Positions 16,645 to 25,206 of a stretch of 53,662 nt of DNA are shown one piece after another. The translations under genes and the position numbers were made by a program. Below the pieces are notes generated by a model. That model had not been told where the DNA came from. It saw only the letters and a program-made list of their open reading frames with translations, and did no database searches. The stretch lies in assembly GCA_046594445.1 (NCBI GenBank), contig JBKJSM010000071.1:1-53662 (forward strand). The letters run 5' to 3'. The DNA comes from Gaiellasilicea sp046594445 (GTDB lineage Bacteria; Actinomycetota; Thermoleophilia; Gaiellales; Gaiellaceae). Positions within the stretch are counted from its first letter, which is position 1; every line of letters starts with the position of its first letter.

Positions 16645-17846
16645 CTCGCCGCCGAGCGGCGCTCCGGGCCCTCGTCGCGCTGATCCTCGCAGCCGTGTGG
16701 GCGGCCGCCGCCTACGAGCTGTGGCAGAGCCGCGTCCCCGGCGGGCTCGACCTCCCGGAGGTCGACCTCACCGGGCGGATCGACGCGGAGACGATCACGC
16801 GCGCCGAGCGGTACGAGCGCTTCTTCCGGATCGAGTTCGTGCTCTCGCAAGCCGTCTTGATCGCGGTACTCCTCGCCTACGCGCGCTGGGGCATGCGCTT
16901 CGCCCGCGAGTCGGCGGCAGGGCGGATCGGGACCGGGATGCTGCTCGGGATGATCGGGCTCGCGCTCGTCTGGCTTTCGCAGGTGCCGTTCCGGATCGCG
17001 GAGGTGTGGTGGGACCGGCGCTACGACCAGACGGACGCCGGTTACGTCGAGACGCTGTTCGCGAACTGGTTCGAGCTCGGTGCCGAGTTCCTATTCATCT
17101 GCTTCGCGCTCGTGATCGTGATGGCGCTGGCCGGCCGCTTCCCGCGCCGCTGGTGGATCGCCGCCGCTCCAATCTTCATCGGGCTCGCCACGCTCTTCTC
17201 CTTCATCTTCCCCTACCTTTCGGCGACCGAGCCGCTGCGCGATGCCGACCTGCAAGCGGATGCGCACCGGTATGCGCAGGCGCAGGGGATCGACCCGATC
17301 CAGATCGAGCAGGAAGACGTGAGCGACTTCACGAGCGCGCCGAACGCCTACGCGGCAGGGCTCGGCCCCAGCAAGAAGATCGTCTTCTGGAACACGCTGC
17401 TCGACGGGCGCTTCCCAGACGACGAGGTGCGCGTCGTGCTCGCCCACGAGCTCGGCCACCACTCCGGCGGTCACCTGCTCGAAGGCCTCGCCTGGTACGC
17501 GCTCTTCGCGCTCCCTGGCACCTGGCTGATCGCGGTCGCGACGCGGCGCCGCGGCGGGATGGCACGCCCGGCTGCCGTCCCCCTCTCGCTGCTCGTCGTC
17601 GTCGTGCTCGAGCTTGTCTCGACGCCGGTCTACAACCTCGTCTCGCGACACATGGAGGAGGAGGCGGACTGGGTGGCGCTCGAGACGACGCGCGACCCGG
17701 AGGCCGCCAAGGGCCTCTTTGCGAACTTCACGATCGAGTCGCTGAACGACCCCGACCCGCCGGCGTGGTCGTACCTGCTCTTCGACAGCCACCCTTCCGT
17801 CGAAAAGCGAATGGCGCTCGCCGAGGCCTGGAAGCGGCGCCGCTGA
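16641..17846 (+). CDS. M48 metalloprotease, Ste24/CAAX-protease-like, probable CTG start
   Basis: Membrane zinc protease of the Ste24 branch. The zinc motif HELGHH lies near residue 269 (VVLAHELGHHSGGHL); the third ligand is in the EEEADWVALE helix; there are several membrane helices before and after. The family motif SPNAYAAGLGP is recognisable as TSAPNAYAAGLGP. No ATG/GTG/TTG precedes the first hydrophobic segment; CTG at 16641 has GGAGG seven bases upstream and overlaps the previous stop codon, giving 401 residues. GTG at 16695 is the nearest conventional start but cuts the N-terminal helix. Confidence 0.88.
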   Translation: MTRRRAALRALVALILAAVWAAAAYELWQSRVPGGLDLPEVDLTGRIDAETITRAERYERFFRIEFVLSQAVLIAVLLAYARWGMRFARESAAGRIGTGMLLGMIGLALVWLSQVPFRIAEVWWDRRYDQTDAGYVETLFANWFELGAEFLFICFALVIVMALAGRFPRRWWIAAAPIFIGLATLFSFIFPYLSATEPLRDADLQADAHRYAQAQGIDPIQIEQEDVSDFTSAPNAYAAGLGPSKKIVFWNTLLDGRFPDDEVRVVLAHELGHHSGGHLLEGLAWYALFALPGTWLIAVATRRRGGMARPAAVPLSLLVVVVLELVSTPVYNLVSRHMEEEADWVALETTRDPEAAKGLFANFTIESLNDPDPPAWSYLLFDSHPSVEKRMALAEAWKRRR

Positions 17847-17850
17847 CCCG

Positions 17851-19554
17851 TTAGGTGAGCGTGTACTCGGGGCCGGAGCCGCCCTCGGGGGGCGTGAGCC
17901 GGCCGCCCTTGGCGGTGATCGCGCCGCACTGGACGCAATTGGACGGAGTCACCTCGACATGGACGAACCCGTCGCCCGCATCCGCGCCCACCTCGTAGAC
18001 CTGCGCGGGGCACATGTGCACCCAGGCGTCGGCGAGGCCCCTCGGAACCGTCTGCTGGATCCGGATGTGATTCGGCTGGTCGTCGCGCGTCCGGTTTCCG
18101 GAGAGGAAAACGGAGGAGAGCTTGTCGAAAGTGAGCTTCCCATCCGGTGCGGGGTAGCGCTTGGCACGGTCGGTCCGAATCAGCGTCCGCTCCGCGTTCG
18201 ATTCGCTCAGGAACTCCTTCGGCGGCAGCTTTCCCTTCGTCACGGTCATCGCGCTCGCGAGCGCGCCGCCCATGAAGAAGCCCTTGTCGAAGACCTGGCG
18301 CATGTTCCGCACCTCGCGCAGGTCCTGCATCACGTAGCTCGCGCGCAGCTCCTCGTCGTAGGAGTCGAGCGCGCCGACGCGGCCCGGCGACTCGCCGCGC
18401 TGGAGCGCGCGGAACGTGGCTTCGGCGGCCATGATCCCCGACTCGATCGCGTAGTGGATCCCCTTCAGCGTCGGCACGTTGACAAGCCCCGCGCTCTCGC
18501 CCGCGAGTAGCAGGCCCGGCGCGTTGAAGCGGCTCGGCAACGCGTGGAAGCCGCCTTCCGTGATCGTCTTCGCGCCCCAGGCGACCCGCTCGCCGCCCGC
18601 CAGGATCTTGCGCACGAGCTTGTGCGTCTTGAACTCCTGCAGCACGTCGTGCACGGAGAACTCGACGTCGCGGGACTCGAGCCCGGCGACGAACCCGAGC
18701 GAGACCAGGTCTTTCCCCATCGGGTAGATGAAGGAGCCGCCGAACTCGGCGTACTTGGCGCTCTTGCGGAGGGGCCAGCCCATCGTGTGGACGATGTGCT
18801 CGAGCGGGCGCGGCACCTGCCAGACTTCCTTGACCCCGAGCGCCCAGATCTGCGGCTGCTCGCCCTGCAGGCCGAAGCGCTCGATCGCAGCGCCGGTCAG
18901 GTGGCCTTGCGTCCCCTCGGCGAGAACGGTCAGCCTGGCGACGATGTCGGCGCCCGGCTCGTGCACCGCGAGCGGCTTGCCGTCGCGGCCGAGACCCTTG
19001 TCGCCGGTGCGGATCCCGTGCACGCGGCCGTCGGCGACGAGGAGCTTTTGCGCGTCGGTCTCGGGCAGGATTGCCGCACCGCCGGCCTCCGCCTGCTCGG
19101 CGAGGAAGCGGCCGAGCTGGCTGACGGAGACGACCCAGTTGCCGTGGTTGCGCATCGTCGGCGGCGGCGGGATCCGGATCTTGGCGCCCTTCGTCAGTAT
19201 GTAGACGGCCTCGCCGTGCACCTCGCCGTAGCTCGGCACGTCGTTCATCGTCAGCCGGCCCTTGAAGAGGCGGCGCAGCGCGCGCGGATTGACCACGGCG
19301 CCGGAAAGGAGATGCGAGCCCGGCGCCTTTCCCTTTTCGACGACCGCGACAGGCACGTCGCCGAGCCCCGCGGCCGTCTCGGGCGACTCTTCGAGCAGCT
19401 GACCGAGCCGGATCGCGCAGGCGAGCCCGGCGGGACCGGCTCCGACGATCAGGACGCCGACCTCGATCCGCTCAGCGACCGGGTCGGTCGGCGCCGCGAT
19501 TGCGTCGGAGGCGGAGAAGGGTGGCGGATAGTCCGCCGGCCGGACCGCGCTCAT
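17851..19554 (-). CDS. Electron transfer flavoprotein:quinone oxidoreductase
   Basis: Membrane-associated flavoprotein that passes electrons from ETF to the quinone pool. The 567-residue protein has the FAD Rossmann motif VLIVGAGPAGLACAIRLG near residue 30 and the quinone/membrane region typical of ETF-QO (GFHALPSRFNAPGLLLAGESAGLVNVPTLKG, read in two parts). The C-terminal cluster domain has Cys515, Cys540 and Cys543, but the position of the fourth canonical cysteine is Ile546 (NCVQCGAITAKG). It follows etfA by 10 bases, forming an etfB-etfA-ETF-QO operon that likely drains acyl-CoA dehydrogenases. Convergent to the M48 gene with 4 bases between. Confidence 0.95.
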   Translation of the reverse strand: MSAVRPADYPPPFSASDAIAAPTDPVAERIEVGVLIVGAGPAGLACAIRLGQLLEESPETAAGLGDVPVAVVEKGKAPGSHLLSGAVVNPRALRRLFKGRLTMNDVPSYGEVHGEAVYILTKGAKIRIPPPPTMRNHGNWVVSVSQLGRFLAEQAEAGGAAILPETDAQKLLVADGRVHGIRTGDKGLGRDGKPLAVHEPGADIVARLTVLAEGTQGHLTGAAIERFGLQGEQPQIWALGVKEVWQVPRPLEHIVHTMGWPLRKSAKYAEFGGSFIYPMGKDLVSLGFVAGLESRDVEFSVHDVLQEFKTHKLVRKILAGGERVAWGAKTITEGGFHALPSRFNAPGLLLAGESAGLVNVPTLKGIHYAIESGIMAAEATFRALQRGESPGRVGALDSYDEELRASYVMQDLREVRNMRQVFDKGFFMGGALASAMTVTKGKLPPKEFLSESNAERTLIRTDRAKRYPAPDGKLTFDKLSSVFLSGNRTRDDQPNHIRIQQTVPRGLADAWVHMCPAQVYEVGADAGDGFVHVEVTPSNCVQCGAITAKGGRLTPPEGGSGPEYTLT

Positions 19555-19564
19555 CGCTGGACGT

Positions 19565-20539
19565 TCATCCCTGGCGAGCCCGGACGAGCTCGGTCAGCTT
19601 CGGCAGGATCTGGTGCAGGTCGCCGACGACGCCGAAGTCGGCGAACTCGAAGATCGGCGCGTTCGCGTCTTTGTTGATCGCGACGATCGTCTTCGAGCTC
19701 TGCATGCCGACCTTGTGCTGGATCGCGCCCGAGATGCCGCAGGCGACGTAGAGGGTCGGCGAGACCGACTTGCCCGTTTGCCCGACCTGCGCCGAGTAGG
19801 GATACCAGCCCGCGTCGACGACCGCGCGCGTCGCGGCGACGGCGCCGCCGAGCGCCTTTGCCAGCTCCTCGACGAGCGCAAACTTCTCCGGCTCGCCCAG
19901 CCCGCGGCCGCCGGCGACGATCACGTCGGCGTCCTCGATCGAGGGGCCGCTCTCCTCCGCATGCGCCTGCTCCACCATCTCGGCCGCCAGCGAGTGCTCC
20001 TGCAGCTGCGGCTCGAACGTCTCGACGGCTCCGGTCGCCGCCTGCTCGACGGGATCGAAAGCGCCGGCGCGGAAGAGGCCGATCCGCGGTGTGGACTTCC
20101 ACCCCACGTCGACGACGACCGAGTCGCCGAGCGCCGACTGCTTGCCGACGAGCCCGTCGCCATCGGCGACGAGGTCGGTCAGCTGCCAGTTCAGCCCGGC
20201 GTCGAGCCGTGCGGCGAGACCTGCAGCGACGTCCGCCGCGAGGATCGACTGCGCGAAGAGAACGGTGTCGATCCCCTTCTCCGCGACGAGCTGGGCGATC
20301 GCGTCGACGCGCGGCTGGGGCAGCGGCGCCTCGAGCCGCGGGTCGTCCGCGACGTAGACGGTCGCCGCGCCGTGCGCGCCCGCCTGCCCGGCGAGGCCTT
20401 CGACGCCATGGCCGACGATCACGCCCGCAACCTCCCTAGCACCGTTGCTGGCGCCGAGGCCGGCAGCCTTCGAGAGCACTGCGAGAGAGCCCTTTTGCAG
20501 CTCGTCGCCGTGATGCTCGAGGAAGACGAGGATGCTCAA
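19565..20539 (-). CDS. etfA: Electron transfer flavoprotein alpha subunit, TTG start
   Basis: FAD-binding subunit of ETF, accepting electrons from acyl-CoA and similar dehydrogenases. The C-terminal FAD domain reads GGRGLGEPEKFALVEELA, AVVDAGWYPYSAQVGQTGKS, CGISGAIQHKVGM and INKDANAPIFEFADFGVVGD, all classic. TTG at 20539 overlaps the etfB stop (TTGA) and is preceded by AGAAGAGA; the product is 324 residues, the normal length. The long open frame upstream is shadow of etfB. Confidence 0.96.
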   Translation of the reverse strand: MSILVFLEHHGDELQKGSLAVLSKAAGLGASNGAREVAGVIVGHGVEGLAGQAGAHGAATVYVADDPRLEAPLPQPRVDAIAQLVAEKGIDTVLFAQSILAADVAAGLAARLDAGLNWQLTDLVADGDGLVGKQSALGDSVVVDVGWKSTPRIGLFRAGAFDPVEQAATGAVETFEPQLQEHSLAAEMVEQAHAEESGPSIEDADVIVAGGRGLGEPEKFALVEELAKALGGAVAATRAVVDAGWYPYSAQVGQTGKSVSPTLYVACGISGAIQHKVGMQSSKTIVAINKDANAPIFEFADFGVVGDLHQILPKLTELVRARQG

Positions 20540-21315
20540 ATCAATCTCTTCTCTGCCAGGAACGCGACGATCTTCTCCGCGCCGGTGCCGTCGTCCTCGA
20601 TCTTCTGCGTGTCGCCGCGCGGCGGCGGGTCGGAGAGCGCGAGCACCTCGGTGCGCGAGCCCTGCTCGCCGGCGCGCTCGGCTTCGACCCCGAGGTCGGC
20701 CAGCGACACGGTCTCCTGCGGCTTCGACTTGGCGCCCATGATCCCCTTGAGGGACGGGTAGCGCGGCTCGTTGATCGAGTCCGCAACCGCGACCACGGCG
20801 GGCAGCGGGGCGCGGATCACGTCGTAGCCGAACTCGGTCTGTCGCTTGCCTGTGAGCGCATCGCCCTCGAGGGTCAGTTCGGCCACCTGCGAGATCAGAG
20901 GGCGCCGGAGCCGCTCGGCGACGGCGGCCCACAGGACGGCGCCGTCGGAGTCGGAGGACTGCTGGCCGAAGAGAACGAGGTCGGCCTGCTCGCGCTCGAG
21001 CGCCTTCGCGAGCGCGTAGCTCGTGGCGACGAGGTCGGAGCCGGCCGCGCCCTCGTCGGCGATCAGCACGGCGCGGTCTGCGCCCATCGCGAGCGCCTTG
21101 CGCAGCGAGTTGAGCGCCCGCTCCGGGCCCATCGAGACGACGACCACCTCTCCCTCGCCCGTCGCAGCCTTCAGCCGCAGCGCCTCCTCGACCGCGTTGG
21201 CGTCGAAGGAGTTCAGCGCCCCCTCGCCCGAGCGGTCGAGCCGCTTGGTGCCGGGGTCGATCCGCTTGTGGGCGGTCGCGTCCGGGACTTCCTTCACGCA
21301 GACGGCGATCTTCAT
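20536..21315 (-). CDS. etfB: Electron transfer flavoprotein beta subunit
   Basis: AMP-binding partner of EtfA. The 259-residue protein begins MKIAVCVKEVPDATAHKRID, contains LNSFDANAVEEALRLK and the signature LPAVVAVADSINEPRYPSLKGIMGAKSKP. Start ATG at 21315 gives the family length; the upstream open frame is non-conserved. First gene of the operon, with a 141-base gap to the divergent M23 gene that must hold promoters for both. Confidence 0.97.
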   Translation of the reverse strand: MKIAVCVKEVPDATAHKRIDPGTKRLDRSGEGALNSFDANAVEEALRLKAATGEGEVVVVSMGPERALNSLRKALAMGADRAVLIADEGAAGSDLVATSYALAKALEREQADLVLFGQQSSDSDGAVLWAAVAERLRRPLISQVAELTLEGDALTGKRQTEFGYDVIRAPLPAVVAVADSINEPRYPSLKGIMGAKSKPQETVSLADLGVEAERAGEQGSRTEVLALSDPPPRGDTQKIEDDGTGAEKIVAFLAEKRLI

Positions 21316-21456
21316 CGCGGTGACTCTAACGATGGTCTGGCCACGGGCTTCGGGAGAGCTGTCAGGGAGCGGCGCGGGAGAGGTTTTATATTTTTTGAAT
21401 AGGAATCTGCGTGAGACCCTGCTAGGCTTCCGACCTTCGAGCGCGAACCGGAACCC
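21316..21456. promoter_or_regulatory. Divergent etfB / M23 intergenic region with AT-rich core
   Basis: The gap between two divergent start codons contains an AT-rich run (21383-21400) unlike its surroundings. On the minus strand it reads ATATAAAAC, a possible -10 for etfB. On the plus strand TTGAAT (21395-21400) with TGCTAG (21420-21425) 19 bases further is a loose promoter pair for the M23 gene. Box assignments are tentative. Confidence 0.35.
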
Positions 21457-22341
21457 ATGAGCCTCCGCCCGACGACACTCCTCTTTGCCTTTCTCGCCCT
21501 CCTGCTCGGCGCGGGGGCGGCCAGCGCATCCGCGACGAAGAAGGCGCCAACGCTCGTGTTTCCGGTGCTCGGCGAGTCGCGCTACCAGGACGATTTCGGC
21601 GACGCGCGCGGCCAGGGGGGTCACCAGGGGAACGACATCATGGCGCCTCGTAGGGCCCTCGCCCTTGCGACCGAAGCCGGAACGGTCAAGTTCTGGACGA
21701 CCTCCGCGCGCGCGGGCTGCATGCTCTATCTCTACGGCGACAGCGGTACCCAGTACCTCTACATCCACCTGAACAACGACTTGACCGCTGCGAACGACAA
21801 CAGCGGAACGTGCGTCGCCGGAGTCGCTTACGCAGCGGGCCTGAAGAGCGGCGCCAAGGTTGCGGCCGGCCAGCCGGTCGGCTTCGTCGGCGACTCGGGC
21901 GACGCCGATGGAGGCTCGCCGCATCTCCACTTCGAGTTGCACCCGGGCGGCGGCGGCGCTGCCAATCCGTTCCCGCACCTCGGCAAGGCACAGCGCCTCC
22001 TCTTCTCCGCCCAGCCGGGCAGCACGTTCACGCTCGCGCTGACGGGCAAGGTCGCGAACGCGGCCGGCGAGGATCTACAACTGAACGTGGAACAGGTGCG
22101 TCAGTGGCCCGGCGGCCGCAAGGTGAAGCAGCCCGGCCAGAAGGTGCCGGTCGTCTTTCTGGCGACGGCGACGATCGAGGGCCTCGCAGGCGCCGCGGCG
22201 CTCTCGCCCTTCCCCTCGCTCGACCTGCTCACGAAGGGGCTGCCGATCACCGTCTGGACGGAGCCGGCAAAGGTCACGTTCGCGGCACAGTCCGGAGCGG
22301 TCGGTGCACTCGCCGCCTCCCGCGTCGTCGTACGGCCCTAG
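21457..22341 (+). CDS. Secreted M23-family (LytM-like) peptidase
   Basis: A 294-residue exported protein with a clear signal peptide (hydrophobic residues 6-23, ending ASASA). The M23 metal motif is seen: HQGND (His56, Asp60) and SPHLHFELHPGG. The middle motif GSGNTYxYxHL is represented by GTQYLYIHL. Such enzymes cut peptidoglycan cross-bridges or have become inactive regulators; both metal motifs are intact here. The ~110 residues after the domain are unassigned beta-rich sequence. Tail-to-tail 4-base overlap with the mutase small-subunit gene. Confidence 0.87.
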   Translation: MSLRPTTLLFAFLALLLGAGAASASATKKAPTLVFPVLGESRYQDDFGDARGQGGHQGNDIMAPRRALALATEAGTVKFWTTSARAGCMLYLYGDSGTQYLYIHLNNDLTAANDNSGTCVAGVAYAAGLKSGAKVAAGQPVGFVGDSGDADGGSPHLHFELHPGGGGAANPFPHLGKAQRLLFSAQPGSTFTLALTGKVANAAGEDLQLNVEQVRQWPGGRKVKQPGQKVPVVFLATATIEGLAGAAALSPFPSLDLLTKGLPITVWTEPAKVTFAAQSGAVGALAASRVVVRP

Positions 22342-22733
22342 ACGGGAATCTTCGTCCGGAGGAAGTCGACGATCTGACTCGTCGGCGCGCCGGGCGTGAA
22401 CACCTCCGCGACGCCCTTCGCCTTCAGCTCCGCGGCGTCGTCGGTCGGGATCGTGCCGCCGACGACGACCAGCACGTCCTCGACCCCGTTCTGCTTGAGC
22501 CCGTCGAGGATCCGGGGGACGAGCGTCATGTGCGCGCCCGAGAGGATCGAGATCCCGACCGCGTCCGCGTCCTCCTGGATCGCCGTCTCGACGATTTGCT
22601 CGGGTGTCTGGTGCAGACCTGTATAGATCACCTCCATGCCGGCGTCACGGAGTGCGCGCGCGATGATCTTCGCGCCTCGGTCGTGGCCGTCCAATCCGGG
22701 CTTCGCGATCACCACTCGAATCTTCCGTGCCAT
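22338..22733 (-). CDS. B12-binding small subunit of acyl-CoA mutase
   Basis: A 131-residue stand-alone cobalamin-binding domain. The cobalt-ligating histidine is His17 in KPGLDGHDRGAK (DxHxxG motif); GISILSGAHMTLVP (SxL motif) and VVVGGTIP (GG motif) complete the site. It pairs with the large catalytic subunit encoded at 23478-25145. Whether the enzyme acts on methylmalonyl-CoA or isobutyryl-CoA is decided by the large subunit. Divergent from the MBL-fold gene with only 15 bases between start codons. Confidence 0.94.
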   Translation of the reverse strand: MARKIRVVIAKPGLDGHDRGAKIIARALRDAGMEVIYTGLHQTPEQIVETAIQEDADAVGISILSGAHMTLVPRILDGLKQNGVEDVLVVVGGTIPTDDAAELKAKGVAEVFTPGAPTSQIVDFLRTKIPV

Positions 22734-22748
22734 CAGGTCGGCAAGTAT

Positions 22749-23477
22749 ATGGCGATGAAGCTCACCGTCATCGGCTGCTCCCCAGCCTGGCCGAACCCCG
22801 GCGGGGCGCACTCGGGGTACCTCGTCGAGGGACCCGGGCGGCTGCTTCTCGACTGCGGGCCGGGCGTGCTGCCACGCCTCCGGGAGGCGGAGAAGTGGCC
22901 GCGCATCGACGCGATCGTGATCACGCACTTCCACCTCGACCACTGGGGCGACCTCGTCCCCTGGGTGTGGGGGACGATGTACGGCCTCGGCTCCGAGGGG
23001 CCGCAGCCCGAGCTCTGGCTGCCCCCCGGCGGCGCCGACCACCTCGCGAAGCTCGGCAACCGGCTCGGCTTCCCCGACATGTTCGAGCGCACCTTCCGGA
23101 TGCGGCAGTACGAGGAGGCGACGCCGTTCCAGGCGGCGGGGCTGACCGTGACCGCGATGCAGCTGCCGCACTACACGCTCGAGACGTACGGGCTGCGGGT
23201 CGCGAACGCGCGGCGCACGATGGCCTACTCCGGCGACGCCGCGCCGAGCGACCGGCTCGTCGAGCTCGCCCGGGACGCCGACCTCTTTCTCTGCGAGGCG
23301 ACCCTGGCGAGCGGTGACCTCGATGGCGAGCCGCGCGGGCACCTGTCGGCGGACGAGGCGATCGAGGCGTTCGAGCGCTCGGGCGCGCGCCGGCTGCTCC
23401 TCACCCATCGCCCTGACGAGCTCCCGCTGGCCGAGGGCCTCGAACGGGCCCACGACGGCCTCGAGATCGAGCTCTAG
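22749..23477 (+). CDS. MBL-fold metal-dependent hydrolase
   Basis: A 242-residue protein of the metallo-beta-lactamase fold, RNase Z/ArsR-associated type. The metal motif is THFHLDHWGD; further ligands are in MQLPHYT, MAYSGDAAPSD and LLTHRPDE. No signal peptide, so cytosolic. Two in-frame ATGs (22749 and 22755) are possible. It lies on the opposite strand between the two mutase subunit genes, hinting at a role in thioester or B12-mutase metabolism, but this is only context. Substrate unknown. Confidence 0.88.
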   Translation: MAMKLTVIGCSPAWPNPGGAHSGYLVEGPGRLLLDCGPGVLPRLREAEKWPRIDAIVITHFHLDHWGDLVPWVWGTMYGLGSEGPQPELWLPPGGADHLAKLGNRLGFPDMFERTFRMRQYEEATPFQAAGLTVTAMQLPHYTLETYGLRVANARRTMAYSGDAAPSDRLVELARDADLFLCEATLASGDLDGEPRGHLSADEAIEAFERSGARRLLLTHRPDELPLAEGLERAHDGLEIEL

Positions 23478-25145
23478 CTAGAAGACCGGCGTCTCGCGCC
23501 AGGTGCCCCAGACCTCGCGCCAGGCGTCGCACATCTCACCCATCGTCACGTAGTCGCGTGCGGCGTCGAGGATCGCGGGCATCAGGTTGACACCCTCGTG
23601 GGCCGAGGCGGTCTTCAGGGCCGCGAGCCGCTGCTCGACCTTGGCTGAGTCGCGGCGGCCCTTGAGCGCGCGCACGCGCTCGATCTGCTGCGCCTCGAGC
23701 GCCGCGTCGACCTTCAGCAGCTCGAGGGGCTGCTCGTCGGCGAGCTGGTAGCGGTTGACGCCGACGACCACGCGTTCACCGCGCTCCACCTCCTCCTGGT
23801 AGAGGAACGCGGCGTCCGCGATCTCGCGCTGGGGGAAGTTCTGCTTGATCGCCTCGACCATCCCGCCGAGCTTCTCGATCTGGTCGAAGTACTCGTACGC
23901 CTGCGCTTCGATCTTGTTGGTCAGGTCTTCGACGTAATACGAGCCGCCCAGGGGATCGATCGTGTTGACGACGCCGGTCTCGTGCGCGATCACCTGCTGG
24001 GTGCGGAGCGCGATCCGCACCGCGTCCTCGGTCGGCAGCGCCAGCGCCTCGTCGTAGCTGTTCGTGTGCAGCGACTGCGTCCCGCCCAAGACTGCGGCCA
24101 GGGCCTCGATCGCCGTCCGGACGATGTTCACCTCCGGCTGCTGAGCCGTCAGCGACACGCCGGCGGTCTGCGTGTGGAAGCGCATCAGCCAGGAGCGCGG
24201 GTTCTTCGCGCCGAACCGGTCGCGCAGCTCGCGCGCCCAGATCCGCCGGGCGGCGCGGTACTTGGCGATCTCCTCGAAGAAGTCGAGATGCGCGTTGAAG
24301 AAGAAGGAGAGCCTCGGCGCGAACTCGTCCACGTCGAGTCCGCGCTCGACCGCCCACTCGACGTAGGTGAAGCCGTCGGCCAGCGTGAACGCGAGCTCCT
24401 GCGCGGCCGTCGAGCCGGCCTCGCGGATGTGGTAGCCGGAGATCGAGATCGGGTGCCACTGCGGCAGCTCGGTCGAGCAGTACTCGACCATGTCCGTGAC
24501 GAGCCGCATCGAGGGCTCGGGCGGGTAGATGTACTCCTTCTGCGCGATGTACTCCTTCAGGATGTCCGTCTGGATCGTCCCGCGCAGCGCCGAGGCCGGC
24601 ACGCCCTGCTCCTCGCCGACGGCGATGTAGAACGCGAGCAGGATCGCCGCCGGGGAGTTGATCGTCATCGAGGTGGAGACGTCGCCGAGCGGGATCCCAC
24701 GGAACAGCGTCTCCATGTCCTCGAGCGAGTCGATCGCGACGCCTTCCCGGCCGACCTCGCCGAGCGAGCGCTCGTGGTCGGAGTCGTAGCCCATCAGCGT
24801 CGGCATGTCGAACGCGGTCGAGAGCCCCGTCTGGCCGTGCTCGAGCAGGTAGCGGAAGCGCTCGTTCGTCTCTGCCGCCGTGCCGAAGCCCGCGAACTGG
24901 CGCATCGTCCACAGCTTCCCGCGGTACATGGACGGATAGACGCCGCGCGTGAACGGAAAGACGCCCGGATAGCCCAGATCGCGGTCGTAGTCGACCGAAA
25001 CGGTCTCGGGAGAGGCCAGCGGCTCGTTCTCGACCCCCGAAATCGTCGAGAAGAGCTCCCCCTGACGCTCCGGCGTGCGCTCGTACAGCTCCTGGCGCCA
25101 CGCATCGGTTGCGCTCAGGGCGTCTCGATCCTCGGTCGTAGCCAT
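23478..25145 (-). CDS. B12-dependent acyl-CoA mutase large subunit, isobutyryl-CoA-mutase-like
   Basis: The 555-residue catalytic TIM-barrel subunit of the methylmalonyl-CoA mutase family (TRGVYPSMYRGKLWTMRQFAGF, SISGYHIREAGSTAAQE, FGGTQSLHTNS-like GGTQSLHTNSYDEAL). The two residues that separate methylmalonyl-CoA mutase (Tyr89, Arg207 in the Propionibacterium enzyme) from isobutyryl-CoA mutase (Phe80, Gln198) are Phe84 and Gln202 here, with the same 118-residue spacing. Isobutyryl-/n-butyryl-CoA or a related substrate is therefore more likely than methylmalonyl-CoA. No B12 domain is fused; the small subunit is encoded separately. ATG at 25145 chosen; the longer frame runs into the divergent promoter. 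Confidence 0.93.
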   Translation of the reverse strand: MATTEDRDALSATDAWRQELYERTPERQGELFSTISGVENEPLASPETVSVDYDRDLGYPGVFPFTRGVYPSMYRGKLWTMRQFAGFGTAAETNERFRYLLEHGQTGLSTAFDMPTLMGYDSDHERSLGEVGREGVAIDSLEDMETLFRGIPLGDVSTSMTINSPAAILLAFYIAVGEEQGVPASALRGTIQTDILKEYIAQKEYIYPPEPSMRLVTDMVEYCSTELPQWHPISISGYHIREAGSTAAQELAFTLADGFTYVEWAVERGLDVDEFAPRLSFFFNAHLDFFEEIAKYRAARRIWARELRDRFGAKNPRSWLMRFHTQTAGVSLTAQQPEVNIVRTAIEALAAVLGGTQSLHTNSYDEALALPTEDAVRIALRTQQVIAHETGVVNTIDPLGGSYYVEDLTNKIEAQAYEYFDQIEKLGGMVEAIKQNFPQREIADAAFLYQEEVERGERVVVGVNRYQLADEQPLELLKVDAALEAQQIERVRALKGRRDSAKVEQRLAALKTASAHEGVNLMPAILDAARDYVTMGEMCDAWREVWGTWRETPVF

Positions 25146-25206
25146 CACCCGATTGTAGGTGTTGACGCTCAGGGATCGCGCTGAATCCGCCGATAGAGGG
25201 ATTGCG

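Noticed and set aside
22338..25145. Calling the mutase a plain methylmalonyl-CoA mutase
   Set aside because: The two diagnostic active-site positions match isobutyryl-CoA mutase with exact spacing, so the usual family name would mislead.
25159..25206. Upstream ATG for the HExxH protein
   Set aside because: It would place 16 polar residues before an obvious signal peptide; the ATG at 25207 has a good ribosome site.
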